The notes beneath the pieces are model-generated. The model saw nothing but the letters and a program-made list of their open reading frames with translations. It did no database searches and was not told the origin of the DNA. This document shows, one piece after another, positions 1 to 7,493 of a stretch of DNA of 52,919 bases. The number at the start of each line of letters is the position of its first letter. Position 1 is the first letter of the stretch. The position numbers and the translations under genes are program-made. This stretch comes from an uncultured Lentisphaerota bacterium (lineage in GTDB: Bacteria; Verrucomicrobiota; Kiritimatiellia; CAIQIC01), in assembly GCA_903912445.1 (NCBI GenBank), contig CAIWHP010000008.1:1-52919 (forward strand). The letters are read 5' to 3'.

Positions 1-379
1 CCCACGCGCTCTGGTAGATCGGCAACCCTTGAGTACGCGGCGTACGGTAAGTGAGGCTCACGCAAACGAACCCGAGTTCGGTGAACTTCTTCGCGGCCCG
101 GTCAAGCCACACCCCGTCGCAGCAACTCTGATAGCCGCCGCCGGAAATGAGCAACACGCATCCGCCGTTTTTCGCCGCCGGCGCCTCGTACCAGTCGAGA
201 TATGGCATCGCATGTTCCGCCGCCTTGAAACCCGGCGCTTTCACCTCCTGGGTGGTCGCCGCGATCTGCTGGGCCTGGCCATCCGGGATCTTTCCTTCCG
301 GCCACAGCGCGACCCGCTCCCCGGCGAACGTCAGAACGGCGACCCATAACCAACAACCAAGGACCAACGGCATTTTCAT
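1..379 (-). CDS. Secreted alpha/beta-hydrolase esterase, N-terminal part (gene runs off the left edge)
   Basis: The frame stays open from an ATG at 379 to the window edge, giving 126 residues without a stop. A GGGGGAAG ribosome-binding site lies about 8 bases before the start. The N-terminus (MKMPLVLGCWLWVAVLTFAG) is a Sec signal peptide. The mature part opens with a WPEGKIPDGQ stretch and continues to LLISGGGYQSCCDG, the glycine-rich oxyanion-hole motif of alpha/beta-hydrolase esterases of the acetylesterase/lipase type. The catalytic Ser, Asp and His lie outside the window. Such secreted esterases usually deacylate plant or algal polysaccharides; that role is inferred from the family and from the GH127, PL6 and GH16 genes further right. 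Confidence 0.75.
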   Translation of the reverse strand, partial: MKMPLVLGCWLWVAVLTFAGERVALWPEGKIPDGQAQQIAATTQEVKAPGFKAAEHAMPYLDWYEAPAAKNGGCVLLISGGGYQSCCDGVWLDRAAKKFTELGFVCVSLTYRTPRTQGLPIYQSAW

Positions 380-984
380 CGTATCGCTTCCCCCATTTTT
401 CAGATAAGAAATTGCTTGGGCACGCCCACCGGGGGGACGCCGCTTTTCGACCGCACTATGACACTGAAAAATATGCGCGCATTCTTACGCGGCGCCCCGC
501 AAACGCAAGCTTTTATAGGGCGATATTTCGCCTGGGAGAGAGAGTCCGGCGGTCGTTCGGCGCTGAAGGCTAAGTCGGACTCGCGGCGGTTGATGACCCA
601 ACCGTAAAAGGGACCGGGATCATACTAAGCGTAGACCGGGGAAACCTGCCCATCCGCGGCGGAAGATTGGTCAATTGACTTCGCGTATTGGTCGTCTTGA
701 TCTTCAGCCCCTGCTTCCGGTTGTGCCGCAGGGCGTGCGATAGGTGAGTTCTCGCGCGGTGCAGTCAACCTGGCCCGACCACTACATCCGCTAGGGTCCC
801 TCTTGTAAGCCCCTGACCCGCGCACCGGAAAACGAGCTATGCGCTGACTCGCCGCCCGCTCAAATCTCCCGTATTCGCCGGCATAATACTCTGAGTCGGG
901 TTATCTCTCGCCTCCAGCCGCCCACGCCGGCCGACCAACCAACCTTGGCGGCTGCGTGGGGCCGTCTGCATTTCAGGAGGACGT
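380..984. other. Non-coding stretch with no convincing gene
   Basis: About 600 bases lie between the divergent esterase and sigma-like genes. Short open frames here lack ribosome-binding sites and recognisable composition. The only pattern noted is a promoter-like block at 446-480 resembling two others nearby. The last bases carry the CAGGAGG ribosome-binding site of the gene at 985. Confidence 0.5.
446..480 (+). promoter_or_regulatory. Candidate promoter, TTCGAC-N16/17-AAATAT-GCGCGC type (weak copy)
   Basis: TTCGAC (446-451) is followed about 16-17 bases later by an A/T-rich hexamer directly abutting GCGCGC (475-480). This resembles the better sites at 1770 and 4504, where the -10-like hexamer is GAGAAT followed by GCGCGC. 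No gene starts immediately downstream. Confidence 0.3.
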
Positions 985-1626
985 ATGAGCCCAAGAGCAG
1001 GCGAGCTACTGCTGGACGTGATCCAGCCGATGCTGATCGCGGTGGTGCCGCAAGTGGTGAAGACCGTCGGTGCCGAAGATTCCGCAGAGCTGGTGCAGGA
1101 CGGTATGGTGATGGCCGCCCAGGCCATCGAGACGTTGGAGAACCAGGGAAAGGATCTGATGCCGCGGAGCGTGGCCTATTACACGATCCAGCGCCTCAAA
1201 TCCGGCCGTCGGTCGCAGTACGCAGGCCGCATGGACGCCATGTGCCCCGGCGCCACGCTCGACAAGCAGGTGGTCATGGCTGACGTGGAGGCCCCGGCGC
1301 ACGACGAGACCGGCGAGGAGTTGACGTTCGGCGACATGCTGGCGGCAGATGGCGAGGATGCCGCGACGTTGGCGGCGCGTGACATCGACTGGTCGCTGAT
1401 CGATCCGCTGCTGACCGACCGCGAGCTCAAGGTGCTGCAGGCTCTGGTAGAGGGCCGCAGTACCGGCGAGATCGCGTTCAGTTGCCAGGTCTCGGCGCCA
1501 GCAATCACCCAAGCCAAGCGGCGGATCGGGCGGAAGAGCAGCGGCAGCTGGGGCGAGGGCATGGTGCGCGAGGTCGGCAGGGTGCCGGCTTGGCGGGCGG
1601 GGCTACGGGCAACGCGGGCGATGTAA
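985..1626 (+). CDS. Sigma-70-like / HTH regulatory protein
   Basis: The product has 213 residues. The ATG start follows CAGGAGG by five bases. Residues 30-75 (ELVQDGMVMAAQAIETLEN and onward to a YYTIQRLKSGRRS stretch) resemble sigma region 2. Residues 147-180 (LTDRELKVLQALVEGRSTGE, then a CQVSAPAITQAKRRI recognition helix) resemble sigma region 4 or a LuxR-type HTH. The acidic linker between them is poorly conserved. I infer an accessory or ECF-like sigma factor or related DNA-binding regulator, possibly from a mobile element. A strong terminator follows. The C-terminal 30 residues are rich in Gly, Arg and Trp and may be non-native. Confidence 0.55.
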   Translation: MSPRAGELLLDVIQPMLIAVVPQVVKTVGAEDSAELVQDGMVMAAQAIETLENQGKDLMPRSVAYYTIQRLKSGRRSQYAGRMDAMCPGATLDKQVVMADVEAPAHDETGEELTFGDMLAADGEDAATLAARDIDWSLIDPLLTDRELKVLQALVEGRSTGEIAFSCQVSAPAITQAKRRIGRKSSGSWGEGMVREVGRVPAWRAGLRATRAM

Positions 1627-1632
1627 TTGAAG

Positions 1633-1677
1633 CCCGGCGGCCGTCACGGGGGTGGCGGTCGCCGGGTAACATTTTAT
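1633..1677 (+). terminator. Rho-independent terminator after the sigma-like gene
   Basis: A 15-base stem (CCCGGCGGCCGTCAC paired with GTGGCGGTCGCCGGG, 13 of 15 matched) around a GGGG loop lies seven bases after the stop codon. It is followed by TAACATTTTATT. Confidence 0.75.
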
Positions 1678-1769
1678 TCTGGCGCGGAAAAATCCGACCA
1701 ATTTTTGTTAGCACTTCAACACTGCGCGCTCCAGTGACGATGACGTTCATGCTCAGGTCGAAGCAGGAC

Positions 1770-1803
1770 TTGACTTGGCCAGGCAGTGCGTGAGAATGCG
1801 CGC
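1770..1803 (+). promoter_or_regulatory. Candidate promoter TTGACT-N16-GAGAAT-GCGCGC
   Basis: TTGACT (1770-1775), a 16-base spacer, then GAGAAT (1792-1797) followed by GCGCGC. The same architecture recurs at 4504-4537. It lies about 170 bases upstream of the M60 protease start, so it could give that gene a long leader. Confidence 0.45.
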
Positions 1804-1973
1804 ATGCTTCTTCAAGAGCAACATGCGGTCGCAAAGCGGCGCCCCGGTGGGCGCGCCGAAGCAACTTCTTATCTGGTAGTCAGCTCTGTTAAACATGCAA
1901 TCAATTCTGCTATTCCTTAATCCGTCAGGTAAATGTTATTTCGATCAGCCGCACAATCTTGATTGGAGGCACA

Positions 1974-4310
1974 ATGCTGAATGAGAAGCTGAAATCGTTT
2001 AAATGCCTGACCGTGACAATTCTTGCAGGTGGTTTGCTTGTCAGTAATAGCCCTGACGTTCTTGCAGCCAATCAGGCCGCGAAAGCACGGTCGCAAGGGC
2101 TGCAGCCGAAGACCGGCGGGACAACTGCTGCGATATCCTCCAGTGCTGCACGTGATAACCAGGCAGATATCCAGGCTATTTTAAAAGGTATTTCAGAGAT
2201 CGATGCGCCGGGTGCGCCTGGCGGAATGTGCGTGTTCGGCCCGCAGGCCTTTACTATTGTCGGGGGGGCCACCGGCAAGAAAGGCGATGCCGAACTGCCT
2301 CTTGTCGCCGCAGCCAGGCTCGGCCAGGGACGCGTGGCAGGCTTGGGGCACAACGGCTATTTTGGCGGAGAGAGCCTTAAGAAGCTGGATACCGGCAAGT
2401 TGATTGTGAACCTGGTTCGCTGGGCTTCAGGCAAGACAGCTCCCCGCGTCGGTGTTATCCACGAGGGGCCGCTGGAGTCATACCTGAAGAGCCAGGGCCT
2501 GACCGTGAATGCGCTTCTGGGGAAAGACATGGCGGCTGAATTGAAGGGCTGCGATGTGGTCTGCTGTGGCAGTGACCGGTTTGGTGACGATAAATCCCGT
2601 GCCGCGCTTCTTCAGTTCATACGTAGCGGCGGCGGGGTCGTTGGCGCAATGACCGGCTGGGGCTGGCAGCAGATAAACTCAAAGAAGAGTCTTGTATCGG
2701 ATTCAGCAGGAAACCGGCTCTTCTCGCTTGCGGGGCTTGTCTGGTCCGGCTCTATGCCGGGCCGGACTACCGAGAAAGGGTATGCCGTGTCCGACATACC
2801 CTCAAAATACGGTAATGCTCTGCTGGCGTTGGAGGCTTTGCAGGACCAGGCAGGGGGCAAGGTTAAGCTTTCCAAGGAAGAGGTGAAGCAATGTGTTGCC
2901 ACGCTTTCCGACGCAGTACGCGCGATACCGGACAGTGATCAGATGTTCTGGCCGAAGTTCAGGACCGTGTCGAAGGGAGCCGCGGCTGCAGCCATACCGA
3001 CGGAAAAGAAACCAATCGGTGACAAGGATGGCCTTGCCAAGGTAATTCTCGCCTGCCAGATTCGTGACTGTCAATCCATGCCGCCGGACAAGGTGAAGGC
3101 GCATCCCGCGGCGACGAACTTTCCCGGTATTGTTCCGGCAGATGCGCAGCGTGTTTCTGAACGGATTGTTGTGAAAACGGAAGTGCCCAGGTGGCACAGT
3201 ACCGGGCTCTACGCGGCGCCGGGCGAAGTTGTGACCGTAACAATCCCGCAGGCAGCCGCTGACAAGGGGCTTCACCTGCGGATCGGCTGCCACACGGATA
3301 GGCTGTGGGGGAACGAACGCTGGAGCCGCCCTCCCGAAATTACGCGGAACTATCCGATGACGAGCGCGGTAACAAAGGGTGCCTGTGCGTTCGGAGGGCT
3401 TGTCTATATTGATGTGCCGCAGAAGTGTTCCGCAGGCGAGATTTCCGTGCAGATATCCGGCGCAGTCAGGGCGCCATGGTATATTCTTGGCAAGACCGAT
3501 TTGCAGCAGTGGCGCAGCGCGATCCGCAACTACCCGGCCCCGATGGCGGAGTTCCAGTCGGACAAGCTTATCATCTCGATTCCCTCGAGATTCATGAGGC
3601 AGCTCGATGATCCTGAGACGGTGATGAAGTTCTGGGACGAGGTGCTGGATGCAGATGCGGATCTTGCTGGCATTGATCGAAATCGTCCCAGCGCAGAAAG
3701 GTTCGTTTCCGACGTTCAGATTTCAGTCGGCTACATGCACTCCGGCTATCCGCTCATGTGCTTCCTCGATGCCGCGCCGCGTTTTATCGATGTGCAACAC
3801 CTTCGCAACGACGGTGACTGGGGCATGTTCCACGAGATAGGGCATAATCACCAGCAGGGAGACTGGACTTTCACCGGGACAGGCGAAGTTACAGTCAATC
3901 TGTTTTCGCTATACGTGCTGGATACGGTCTGCCCAAAGGCACCGAAACACGGGGCGATTACGCCCGAGTCGCAGGCAAAGCACATAAGGAAATATTTCGC
4001 GGAAGGAGCGCAATTCAGCAAGTGGCAGAGCGATCCGTTCCTAGCCCTGACGATGTATGCCCAGTTGAAGGAAGCTTTCGGCTGGGATCCATACAAGAAG
4101 GTGCTGGCAGAATACCGCACGCTGGGCAAGGACGAGCATCCCAAGACGGACGAAGAAAAACACGACCAGTGGATGGTGCGCTTCTCTAAAGCTGTCGGGA
4201 AGAACCTCGGACCTTTCTTTCAGGCCTGGAGTGTCCCCACGTCGGAGGCGGCAAGGAAATCAGTTGCCGGGCTGCCGGGCTGGATGCCGGAAGGTTTCCC
4301 GCCGAAGTGA
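1974..4310 (+). CDS. Secreted M60-family (enhancin-like) metalloprotease
   Basis: The ATG at 1974 follows TTGGAGG with a short gap and is preferred to an in-frame TTG at 1959. The product has 778 residues. The N-terminus is a signal peptide likely cut after VLA near residue 33. Residues about 60-330 form an unassigned N-terminal region rich in Gly with a ThuA-like flavour. From about residue 390 the M60 accessory beta domain begins (GLYAAPGEVVTVTIP), then the peptidase domain with HEIGH at 620-624 and the downstream Glu at 638 (GTGEVTVN), matching HExxH-x(8,28)-E. M60 enzymes cleave mucin-like glycoproteins. Base composition is visibly less GC-rich than the core genes, suggesting transfer. 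Confidence 0.85.
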   Translation: MLNEKLKSFKCLTVTILAGGLLVSNSPDVLAANQAAKARSQGLQPKTGGTTAAISSSAARDNQADIQAILKGISEIDAPGAPGGMCVFGPQAFTIVGGATGKKGDAELPLVAAARLGQGRVAGLGHNGYFGGESLKKLDTGKLIVNLVRWASGKTAPRVGVIHEGPLESYLKSQGLTVNALLGKDMAAELKGCDVVCCGSDRFGDDKSRAALLQFIRSGGGVVGAMTGWGWQQINSKKSLVSDSAGNRLFSLAGLVWSGSMPGRTTEKGYAVSDIPSKYGNALLALEALQDQAGGKVKLSKEEVKQCVATLSDAVRAIPDSDQMFWPKFRTVSKGAAAAAIPTEKKPIGDKDGLAKVILACQIRDCQSMPPDKVKAHPAATNFPGIVPADAQRVSERIVVKTEVPRWHSTGLYAAPGEVVTVTIPQAAADKGLHLRIGCHTDRLWGNERWSRPPEITRNYPMTSAVTKGACAFGGLVYIDVPQKCSAGEISVQISGAVRAPWYILGKTDLQQWRSAIRNYPAPMAEFQSDKLIISIPSRFMRQLDDPETVMKFWDEVLDADADLAGIDRNRPSAERFVSDVQISVGYMHSGYPLMCFLDAAPRFIDVQHLRNDGDWGMFHEIGHNHQQGDWTFTGTGEVTVNLFSLYVLDTVCPKAPKHGAITPESQAKHIRKYFAEGAQFSKWQSDPFLALTMYAQLKEAFGWDPYKKVLAEYRTLGKDEHPKTDEEKHDQWMVRFSKAVGKNLGPFFQAWSVPTSEAARKSVAGLPGWMPEGFPPK

Positions 4311-4358
4311 AGAGAAGTCAGGGGCGAAGCGCCAGAGGCACAAAGGCACAGAGAAGAT

Positions 4359-4378
4359 CGGCATGCGAAAGCATGCCG
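4359..4378. other. Perfect GNRA-loop hairpin
   Basis: CGGCATGC-GAAA-GCATGCCG forms an 8-bp perfect stem with a GAAA tetraloop 48 bases after the M60 stop. There is no T-run, so it is more likely an RNA-stabilising 3' structure or a remnant repeat than a terminator. The rest of 4311-4588 shows no gene. Confidence 0.5.
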
Positions 4379-4503
4379 CTACCCGGAGAGCTAACCACAT
4401 TGGCCCTGCGGCCCGTGGCTTCCGCGACGTGGCGATAGCTTCACGTGGTCTTGGGCGGTCCATTCGCTGCATTCCTGCGCAGGATTTAGCCAGCAACAAG
4501 GGC

Positions 4504-4537
4504 TTGACCCTGCAAGGCGCCCCGCGAGAATGCGCGC
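4504..4537 (+). promoter_or_regulatory. Candidate promoter TTGACC-N16-GAGAAT-GCGCGC
   Basis: TTGACC (4504-4509), 16 bases, GAGAAT (4526-4531), GCGCGC. The spacing and -10 block are identical to the site at 1770. It ends about 50 bases before the gene at 4589. Confidence 0.45.
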
Positions 4538-4588
4538 CCCCGCACGTTCTGGTGCGGATTAACCAACTGCGAAACACGGAGATAAAAA

Positions 4589-5020
4589 ATGACTGAGTAC
4601 GCTGAAGGACAGGTTGTGAAGGGCAAGCATCCGCCGCAGGCATGCCCGGCCGGGTTCTACTGGCGCAAGGTCATGGGCGTGGACGCGTTCAAGCTGTTGG
4701 TCAAGAAAGAGCGCAAGGCGCCGGGGACCAGCGGGGCCAAGAGCATTGATGACGAAGTTCGGCTGACGGTCAATCGCGTGGCGGCAGGCATCCGCGCCTA
4801 CATGCAGAACGAAGAAGGCTTCAAGCAGGTGATGTCCGCCGCCAACTTGAGCGGGAAGGCTCTGCAGAACCTTGCGGCGTGGTCTACGAACGCCGTCATA
4901 GCCAAGATCGAACTGGAGCAGGTCAAGGTGACGGCCGTGACGAAGGCGAATGCCGCGCTGCGGGATGCCGGCCTCATGATTGGGTCGGACGGTTCGATCA
5001 AGCCGATTCCGACAACGTAA
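4589..5020 (+). CDS. Hypothetical protein, 143 aa
   Basis: Not recognised. The ATG follows CACGGAGATAAAAA, a usable ribosome-binding site. The protein is soluble, without signal peptide or membrane segment. It has a basic N-terminal third (KLLVKKERKAPGTSGAKSID) and an alpha-helical, alanine-rich remainder with alternating polar and apolar positions, ending in a flexible GSDGSIKPIPTT tail. It stands alone with its own promoter-like site upstream and a good terminator downstream, the layout of an independently acquired single gene. No catalytic motif was seen. Confidence 0.55.
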   Translation: MTEYAEGQVVKGKHPPQACPAGFYWRKVMGVDAFKLLVKKERKAPGTSGAKSIDDEVRLTVNRVAAGIRAYMQNEEGFKQVMSAANLSGKALQNLAAWSTNAVIAKIELEQVKVTAVTKANAALRDAGLMIGSDGSIKPIPTT

Positions 5021-5041
5021 TCTGGCGTGTAGCTCGACCCG

Positions 5042-5072
5042 AAGGGCGCCGGCAACGGCACCCTTTCTTTTT
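5042..5072 (+). terminator. Rho-independent terminator, GCAA loop
   Basis: AAGGGCGCCG-GCAA-CGGCACCCTT gives a 10-bp stem with one mismatch and a GNRA loop, followed by TCTTTTT. It lies 21 bases after the stop of the 143-aa gene. Confidence 0.85.
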
Positions 5073-5096
5073 AACATTGGTCCAGTCGCGATGCGC

Positions 5097-5330
5097 TCAG
5101 AGACCGCGCTGATCCGCTTCGTCCGCGTCGAGGGTTAGGTAATGTCCAATTTCGTGCAGTAGTGTGCGGAGGGCCTAAGTGCGAAGTTCGGGCACGTCAC
5201 CGCGGTCGTAGGTGAGAATGCTGTCGAGGAAGCGGGTGACCTACACCGGCAGGCGCTGGGAAACTTCGATGACGCGCGCATAGAAGAAGCCAGCGAAGAG
5301 CCCGAGCGTGCAGGTTGGTGTCGATGCCGC
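5097..5330 (-). pseudogene. Decayed minimal zinc metallopeptidase (MMP-like) gene
   Basis: Reading the minus strand in one frame to the TGA at 5099-5097 gives TLGLFAGFFYARVIEVSQRL, then PV, a TAG stop, VTRFLDSILTYDRGDVPELR, T, a second TAG, then ALRTLLHEIGHYLTLDADEA and DQRGL. The LGLF segment, the ELR block and HEIGH followed by LxxDADE match the MMP-like metallopeptidase family. Both stops could arise from CAG by one C-to-T change. There is no start codon or intact N-terminus in frame. The gene is therefore a fossil, consistent with decay in this stretch. Confidence 0.6.
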
Positions 5331-5439
5331 TGGCGTTCATGGCGGCGTTAGCCATGGGTGGGCGTGATGAGAAATCCGATGTCAAATCGTGCGCAATTGA
5401 CACTGTTGACCAATCTGATTGCGGACGGAGGTGTTATAA

Positions 5440-5515
5440 GTATCGGTTATAAGATAGAGGTTCCCGGTATTGCAAAAAATTGTTATATATTTATATATAA
5501 ATGTATTATGTAAAT
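5440..5515. other. AT-rich tract next to tRNA-Ser
   Basis: About 75 bases are almost pure A/T around an ATTTATATATAAAT palindrome, and a GTTATAAG block occurs twice just upstream (5433-5453). The surroundings are strongly GC-rich. It lies immediately beyond the CCA end of the tRNA. It may hold the tRNA terminator, or mark a former integration boundary. Confidence 0.45.
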
Positions 5516-5607
5516 TGGCGGAGAGGGAGGGATTCGAACCCTCGTGCCCCCTTACGGGGACAACACGCTTTCCAGGCGTGCCCATTCAGCCACTCTGGCA
5601 CCTCTCC
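5516..5607 (-). tRNA. tRNA-Ser (anticodon GGA)
   Basis: The minus strand gives acceptor GGAGAGG paired with CCTCTCC, discriminator G and an encoded CCA. The anticodon arm is CACGC-CTGGAAA-GCGTG with anticodon GGA. A long serine-type variable arm (GTCCCCGTAAGGGGGC) and a T arm containing GGTTCGAATCC are present. Open frames overlapping this gene in either direction are not real. Confidence 0.96.
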
Positions 5608-5814
5608 GCGGGAGCGTTGCAGTCGCGCAGAAACTACTGGTTCGCCTCGACGCCTGCAAGCGCGAATCCTGCGCGGCGTCCGGCGGACCCTGCCGGCCCT
5701 GGGTTTTGTGCCGGCCGCTGCCGGGCGCGCGCCCCGGGCTTTCTCCACCCGCCGGGCTGGGGGTCTCTTGGGTGCCGGGCGTTGCGGGCGGCCAGAGCCG
5801 GCCAGAGGCTGGCG

Positions 5815-5843
5815 TTGTCAAGCGGCGCGGCAGGCGATATACT
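5815..5843 (+). promoter_or_regulatory. Sigma-70 promoter of the pseudopilin gene
   Basis: TTGTCA (5815-5820), a 17-base spacer and TATACT (5838-5843) lie 21 bases before the ATG at 5865. This is a near-consensus housekeeping promoter. Confidence 0.8.
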
Positions 5844-5864
5844 TTCGGGCTTGAGGAACGGATT

Positions 5865-6518
5865 ATGAAAACGACATGCGACAGGCGGCGGGGTTTTACG
5901 CTGGTAGAGCTGCTGGTGGTGCTCACCGTCATCGGCATCATGATGGCCCTGCTGCTGCCGGCGGTGACGGGGTCGCTCGACAGCGGCAAGAGTATCCATT
6001 GTCAGAACAATCTCTCGCAGATCGGCAAGTCCATCCCGCAATACGCGGCCGACAACGGGGACTCGCTGCCCTATCTGTCTACGGGCACCAACTGCTGGAC
6101 CACGTCCCTGCTGTCTCCTTACCTGGGCCAGGCCAGCAACGTGTTCTGGTGTGGGGGCGATCCTTATCCGACGGCCGCGGGCGACCGCGTCAGTTACGGC
6201 GCCAATGCGGCCAGCGGCGACTGTCCCTTCAAGCGCCCGGGCGGCAAGCCGGCCAAGCTGCGCGACTTCGACAGCAACGTGGGGGACATGGTCTTGATCG
6301 CCGACCTTAATAAGGCGGATGCCGCTGGCACGCCGAGCCTCAGCAAGCTTTCGCCCACCACCGTCAGGGTGGGCCGCATGTCGAACCTGCACAAGAAGGG
6401 GATGAGCGGCAACTATCTGATGGCCTCTTTCGGGGTGCGCAACTACCTCACGTCGGACCCGGCGGTGAAGCTTGCCAGCGGCCAAGGCAATCTGTGGGCA
6501 TTTTACTCCGCGCCGTGA
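5865..6518 (+). CDS. Type II/IV pseudopilin-like protein with prepilin signal
   Basis: The product has 217 residues. The ATG is chosen because it follows TTGAGGAA and gives a short basic leader. Residues 8-34 (RRRGFTLVELLVVLTVIG and on) are the prepilin cleavage site and N-terminal hydrophobic helix, with Phe as the methylated residue and Glu at +5. The globular part has the H-x9-G type C-terminal region typical of PVC-phylum solitary pseudopilins (DUF1559-like), such as SNLHKKGMSGNYLMASFGVR. Proteins of this kind are processed by prepilin peptidase and sit at the cell envelope. No pilus assembly genes are adjacent, so its partner machinery must be elsewhere. Confidence 0.9.
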   Translation: MKTTCDRRRGFTLVELLVVLTVIGIMMALLLPAVTGSLDSGKSIHCQNNLSQIGKSIPQYAADNGDSLPYLSTGTNCWTTSLLSPYLGQASNVFWCGGDPYPTAAGDRVSYGANAASGDCPFKRPGGKPAKLRDFDSNVGDMVLIADLNKADAAGTPSLSKLSPTTVRVGRMSNLHKKGMSGNYLMASFGVRNYLTSDPAVKLASGQGNLWAFYSAP

Positions 6519-6537
6519 ACGCGGACGAAAGCAAAAC

Positions 6538-7491
6538 ATGGCAGCCAAACATAGCGGACTCGGACGGGGACTCGGCGCGCTGATCCAGGACGCAGCGCAG
6601 AAGGTGGTCACGCCGGCGGCAGCACCGGCAGCGCCGGTGGTACCGGCGGCGCCGGCCGCCAAGCCGGAACCGCCCGGCGAAAGAATCCTGCTGGTCGCGC
6701 CGGACGCGATCCATCCCAGCCGCTGGCAGCCCCGCAAGCATTTCACCGCGGAGGCGATCGAGGAACTGGCGCAGTCGATCCGCGAAAAGGGCGTCCTGCA
6801 GCCGCTGACCGTCCGCCGCACCGGCGACACGTTCGAGCTGATTGCGGGCGAGCGCCGCTGGCGCGCGTCCCAGGCGGCGGGCCTCAAGGTCATCCCGGTG
6901 CGCGTCGTCACCGCCGGCGACCAGCAGGCGCTGGAGATGGCGCTGATCGAAAACCTCCAGCGCGAGGACCTCAACATCATCGAGGAAGCCGAAGGCTACC
7001 GCCAGCTCGCGGACACGTTTGCGCTGACCCAGGAGCAGATTGCGCAGCGCGTGGGCAAGGCGCGCGCCTCGGTGACGAACGCGCTGCGGATGCTGGAACT
7101 GCCGGAGCCCGTGCGCCGCATGGTGTCCGAGGGCCGCGTCGCACCGGGTCACGCCAAGGTCCTGCTCGGCCTGGAGATCGCGCACGAGCAGGAAGTGCTC
7201 GCCGGGCGCGTCGCGCAGGAGGGGCTGTCGGTCCGCACGCTCGAGCGCATCGTCGGACGCCTGAAGAAGGCGCCGCGCAAGCCGCGCGCCGAGAAGAGCG
7301 ACCTGCCCGCCGACTATCTGCGCGACCTGACCGACCGGCTGCACCGCCACTTCGGCACCGGGGTCCGCCTGACGCCCGTGCGCACGCTGGCCAACGGCAA
7401 GAAAACGCATGGCACGCTCGAGGTGGAGTTCTACGACAACGACGATCTCGACCGGATCCTGACCATGCTCGGCCTCTCCGAAAGCCCGTAG
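6538..7491 (+). CDS. parB: Chromosome partitioning protein ParB
   Basis: The product has 317 residues, normal for ParB. The N-terminus (KHSGLGRGLGALI) is the conserved ParA-interaction segment. An Ala/Pro linker follows, then the CTPase/ParB core with GERRWRA at 104-110 and ENLQREDLN at 138-146. The KorB-type HTH spans about 163-186 (LTQEQIAQRVGKARASVTNA), and a dimerisation tail ends the protein. ParB binds parS sites and spreads as a CTP-dependent clamp near the origin. parA, usually just upstream, is missing here: the upstream gene is a pseudopilin. The M48 protease gene starts two bases after the stop, so the two are probably co-transcribed. Confidence 0.95.
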   Translation: MAAKHSGLGRGLGALIQDAAQKVVTPAAAPAAPVVPAAPAAKPEPPGERILLVAPDAIHPSRWQPRKHFTAEAIEELAQSIREKGVLQPLTVRRTGDTFELIAGERRWRASQAAGLKVIPVRVVTAGDQQALEMALIENLQREDLNIIEEAEGYRQLADTFALTQEQIAQRVGKARASVTNALRMLELPEPVRRMVSEGRVAPGHAKVLLGLEIAHEQEVLAGRVAQEGLSVRTLERIVGRLKKAPRKPRAEKSDLPADYLRDLTDRLHRHFGTGVRLTPVRTLANGKKTHGTLEVEFYDNDDLDRILTMLGLSESP

Positions 7492-7493
7492 CC

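Noticed and set aside
416-607. A 63-codon frame at 416-607
   Set aside because: No ribosome-binding site, and the composition resembles the non-coding surroundings.
5382-5748. Several short open frames across 5382-5748 on both strands
   Set aside because: They cross the tRNA-Ser gene; peptides such as EGFEPSCPL and GFESLPLRQ are the well-known translations of tRNA sequence.
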